From positions 1 through 9,174 of the forward strand of contig CBDVAP010000123.1 of NCBI GenBank assembly GCA_965372015.1: a stretch of DNA of 9,174 nucleotides, in the 5' to 3' direction. The translations under genes and the position numbers were made by a program. Of the stretch, positions 7,809-9,174 are shown one piece after another. Within the stretch, counting starts at the first letter, position 1; every line of letters begins with the position of its first letter. The stretch comes from JACZSB01 sp965372015. GTDB taxonomy: Bacteria; Fidelibacterota; Marinisomatia; SCGC-AAA003-L08; TS1B11. The notes beneath the pieces were generated by a model. That model worked only from the letters and a program-made list of their open reading frames with translations. It ran no database searches and was not told the origin of the DNA.

Positions 7809-8575
7809 AAACCACCAAACCGGTCATAGCCGCCAATTGGAAAATGCACAAGACCCCCCAGGAGGGGTACCAATTTGCCCGGCAGCTGGCCACAAAGGCC
7901 TTGAATCTGGGTGGAGTCGATTTTATCTTAGCCCCCGCCGCAACGGCCCTTTGGCACCTGCAAGGCTTGCTGAAGGACACAGACGTCGAGCTCTGTGGCC
8001 AAAATATGCACTTCGCCGATGCCGGCGCATATACCGGCGAAATTTCGGCTGGCATGCTGTTGGCCTGTGGCTGCAGCTGGGTGATCATAGGACACTCCGA
8101 ACGACGGCATATCTTCGGTGAGTCCGACGATGATCTTAAGCGGAAGGTCCCGGCGGCCCTGGGCGCCGGGTTGCGGGTGATCTATTGTATTGGCGAACGG
8201 TTGGAGGACAGGGCGGCGGGCCGGACTATCGAAGTGCTGCGCCACCAGATCACCAACGATCTGGCCGATCTGGATTCGTTCCCCACGGAACGAATTATGA
8301 TCGCCTATGAACCGGTGTGGGCCATCGGGACCGGGCAGGTTGCCACGCCCGAGCAGGCCGGTGAGGCCCACGCCAGTGTGCGCGAAATTGTCGGGGAGCG
8401 ATTCCCCGGGGCTGAGACCGCCAAGGTCCTGTACGGTGGCAGCGTCAAATCCGGTAACGCCGCCGATTTGATTAAGACCCCCGGGATTGATGGTTTCCTG
8501 ATCGGGGGAGCCAGCCTGGATATAAACGAGTATTGCCGCATAGCTGAAATAGCACAATTGGAGGCCCACTCTTGA
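7805..8575 (+). CDS. tpiA: Triosephosphate isomerase
   Basis: The enzyme interconverts dihydroxyacetone phosphate and glyceraldehyde-3-phosphate in glycolysis. From the ATG at 7805 it has 256 residues, a normal TIM-barrel length. Catalytic residues are all present: Asn11 and Lys13 in ANWKMHK, His97 in IIGHSERR, and Glu169 in YEPVWAIGTG, with the phosphate-gripping loop 6 following (170-177), then YGGSVKSGNA (210-219) and FLIGGASL (231-238). The usual CPPFT block after strand 2 reads APAAT, a mild deviation. An upstream GTG at 7769 in the same frame would add 12 residues unlike the family start; the 7805 start begins MKTTKPVIAANWK and makes an ATGA overlap with the pgk stop, so translational coupling is likely. 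No strong Shine-Dalgarno is seen. Confidence 0.97.
   Translation: MKTTKPVIAANWKMHKTPQEGYQFARQLATKALNLGGVDFILAPAATALWHLQGLLKDTDVELCGQNMHFADAGAYTGEISAGMLLACGCSWVIIGHSERRHIFGESDDDLKRKVPAALGAGLRVIYCIGERLEDRAAGRTIEVLRHQITNDLADLDSFPTERIMIAYEPVWAIGTGQVATPEQAGEAHASVREIVGERFPGAETAKVLYGGSVKSGNAADLIKTPGIDGFLIGGASLDINEYCRIAEIAQLEAHS
8560..8564 (+). promoter_or_regulatory. Strong Shine-Dalgarno deciding the secG TTG start
   Basis: GGAGG lies in the last tpiA codons, 7 bases before the TTG at 8572. It is the best ribosome-binding match in the window and justifies a non-ATG start for secG. Confidence 0.7.
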
Positions 8576-8982
8576 TTTACCCATTCTTAATATTTTTGCA
8601 CATCATCGTTTCCGCCCTGTTGATCACTGTAATATTGTTACAGTCCGGCCGCGGGGGCGGACTGGCCGGTAGCCTGGGTGGAGGGGTATCCACGGCCATG
8701 TTTGGCGGCCAGGGCGCCGATAAAGTCATGACCCGCCTGACCACCGGTTTAGCAGCCGCCTTCATGGTGCTGGCGATCCTGATTTCTATCGCCGGCAGCC
8801 CTGAACTGGGTCAGCAGGACAGTGTCGTGCGGGAAAGAGCCGCCCAGACGGAAACAATGCCTCTGCAACCCTTGAACCAGGTTGATCTTCCGGTTTCCAC
8901 CAGCCCGATGGACTTGCCGATTCCTCTGGAGGAACCGGCGGCTAAGACACCGGCGACCGGCGAAAATACCGGTAGCGAATGA
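8572..8982 (+). CDS. secG: Protein translocase subunit SecG, TTG start, extended C-terminus
   Basis: SecG is the small accessory subunit of the SecYEG channel that aids protein export across the inner membrane. The 136-residue product has two membrane segments (about 3-23 and 54-75) joined by the family's glycine-rich loop, LLQSGRGGGLAGSLGGG (22-38), followed by FGGQGADKVMTRLT (44-57). Residues about 76-136 form a Pro/Thr/Glu/Gln-rich tail with no motif, longer than in compact SecG proteins and probably disordered. The TTG start shares bases with the tpiA stop (TTGA) and is preceded by GGAGG at 7 bases; the first ATG downstream would delete the first membrane segment. The pgk-tpiA-secG order is common in bacteria. 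tRNA-Leu follows 5 bases after the stop. Confidence 0.95.
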   Translation: MIYPFLIFLHIIVSALLITVILLQSGRGGGLAGSLGGGVSTAMFGGQGADKVMTRLTTGLAAAFMVLAILISIAGSPELGQQDSVVRERAAQTETMPLQPLNQVDLPVSTSPMDLPIPLEEPAAKTPATGENTGSE

Positions 8983-8987
8983 AATTT

Positions 8988-9071
8988 GCCGAAGTGGTGG
9001 AACTGGTAGACACGCTGTCTTGAGGGGGCAGTGGGAGCAATCCTGTGCGGGTTCGAGTCCCGCCTTCGGCA
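8988..9071 (+). tRNA. tRNA-Leu (anticodon GAG)
   Basis: The cloverleaf can be drawn by hand. Acceptor stem GCCGAAG (8988-8994) pairs perfectly with CTTCGGC (9064-9070), with discriminator A at 9071. The D arm is GTG/CAC with the AACTGGTAGA loop. The anticodon stem CTGTC (9015-9019) pairs with GGCAG (9027-9031) with one G-U; the loop TTGAGGG holds anticodon GAG at 9022-9024, which reads CUC and CUU leucine codons. A long variable arm (9032-9046, GGGA pairing with TCCT) marks a class II tRNA, as expected for Leu. The T arm is GCGGG-TTCGAGT-CCCGC. The 3' CCA is not encoded (CGT follows), so a CCA-adding enzyme is needed. The 5-base gap to secG suggests processing from the secG transcript. Confidence 0.96.
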
Positions 9072-9087
9072 CGTAAGAATCGCTGAA

Positions 9088-9174
9088 GCGGGACGAGACC
9101 CCGCAGAATGCGGGGAGAAGCCTGTCCTGGACCCCGCCATCGGCGGGGGAGCGGAGCCTGTCCTGAGCGTGGGC
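9088..9174 (+). repeat. Tandem hairpin plus 11-base word repeat downstream of the tRNA
   Basis: Two GC hairpins lie close together: CCCCGC-AGAAT-GCGGGG (9099-9115) and CCCCGCC-ATC-GGCGGGG (9132-9148). Each is followed shortly by the same word AGCCTGTCCTG (9119-9129 and 9155-9165), so the unit [hairpin + word] is present twice, 36 bases apart. GCGGG at 9088-9092 could also pair with the 5' arm of the first hairpin. The second word continues as AGCG, recalling short intergenic repeats seen in environmental bacterial genomes, an impression from memory only. No coding frame is evident. The element may continue beyond the window. Confidence 0.6.
9099..9115 (+). terminator. Possible but atypical transcript end hairpin after tRNA-Leu
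   Basis: A 6-bp all-GC stem with a 5-base loop starts 28 bases after the tRNA. No T-run follows (the next bases are AGAAG), so it is not a classic intrinsic terminator. It could stop or protect the 3' end of the pgk-tpiA-secG-tRNA transcript, or just be part of the repeat. Confidence 0.25.

Noticed and set aside
7307..7873. 188-residue minus-strand frame opposite pgk
   Set aside because: It lies wholly opposite intact pgk/tpiA coding sequence and has no recognisable domain.
7928..8584. 218-residue minus-strand reading frame opposite tpiA and the secG start
   Set aside because: It is antisense to a fully conserved tpiA, shows no recognisable motif, and long antisense frames are expected in GC-rich coding DNA.
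2..9071. A new defence, mobile or biosynthetic system
   Set aside because: Every substantial plus-strand gene except the GWxTD-type protein belongs to a well-known housekeeping family; no transposase, integrase, nuclease, toxin or repeat-spacer array was seen.
8882..9076. 64-residue plus-strand frame running across the secG end and the tRNA
   Set aside because: It overlaps secG out of frame and reads through the tRNA gene; such frames are common false calls over tRNAs.

Overview
The window holds a dense, all plus-strand run of housekeeping genes from a fairly GC-rich bacterium. In order: the 3' part of smc (chromosome condensation ATPase, cut by the left edge), a secreted GWxTD-domain-type protein with a Thr/Asp/Pro/Glu-rich tail, a ROK-family sugar kinase-like protein, a ComF-type phosphoribosyltransferase, phosphoglycerate kinase (pgk), triosephosphate isomerase (tpiA), the preprotein translocase subunit SecG, and a tRNA-Leu(GAG). 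The last ~100 bases carry two tandem GC hairpins, each followed by the same 11-base word, which look like a dispersed-repeat type element running off the right edge.

Organism: the SMC N-terminal region (for example 'AYSVIELKMID' and 'FEEAAGINKYRQQR') resembles SMC proteins of the Bacteroidetes/Chlorobi-like lineages, and GWxTD-domain proteins are known mainly from the Fibrobacteres-Chlorobi-Bacteroidetes superphylum and related uncultured phyla (Marinimicrobia, Latescibacteria, KSB1-like). I infer an uncultured member of that assemblage; the phylum cannot be fixed from this sequence alone.

Layout: genes are packed with almost no spacers. smc and the GWxTD gene overlap by 11 bases, the ROK gene follows 13 bases later, comF overlaps the ROK stop, pgk starts after a gap of about 36 bases, pgk/tpiA overlap by ATGA, tpiA/secG by TTGA with a strong Shine-Dalgarno, and the tRNA begins 5 bases after the secG stop. 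This suggests one long transcription unit, or two (smc-GWxTD-ROK-comF and pgk-tpiA-secG-tRNA). The pgk-tpiA-secG order is a widely conserved bacterial arrangement, giving two lower-glycolysis enzymes next to a Sec component. No strong promoter or classic rho-independent terminator is visible.

I saw no defence system, mobile element, CRISPR array or obviously new multi-gene system. The points worth a second look are protein-level deviations (a ROK protein lacking all zinc ligands, a GHLSE version of the GWxTD motif, an SMC with LSAGE signature and a hinge without the usual paired glycines) and the 3' hairpin repeat.
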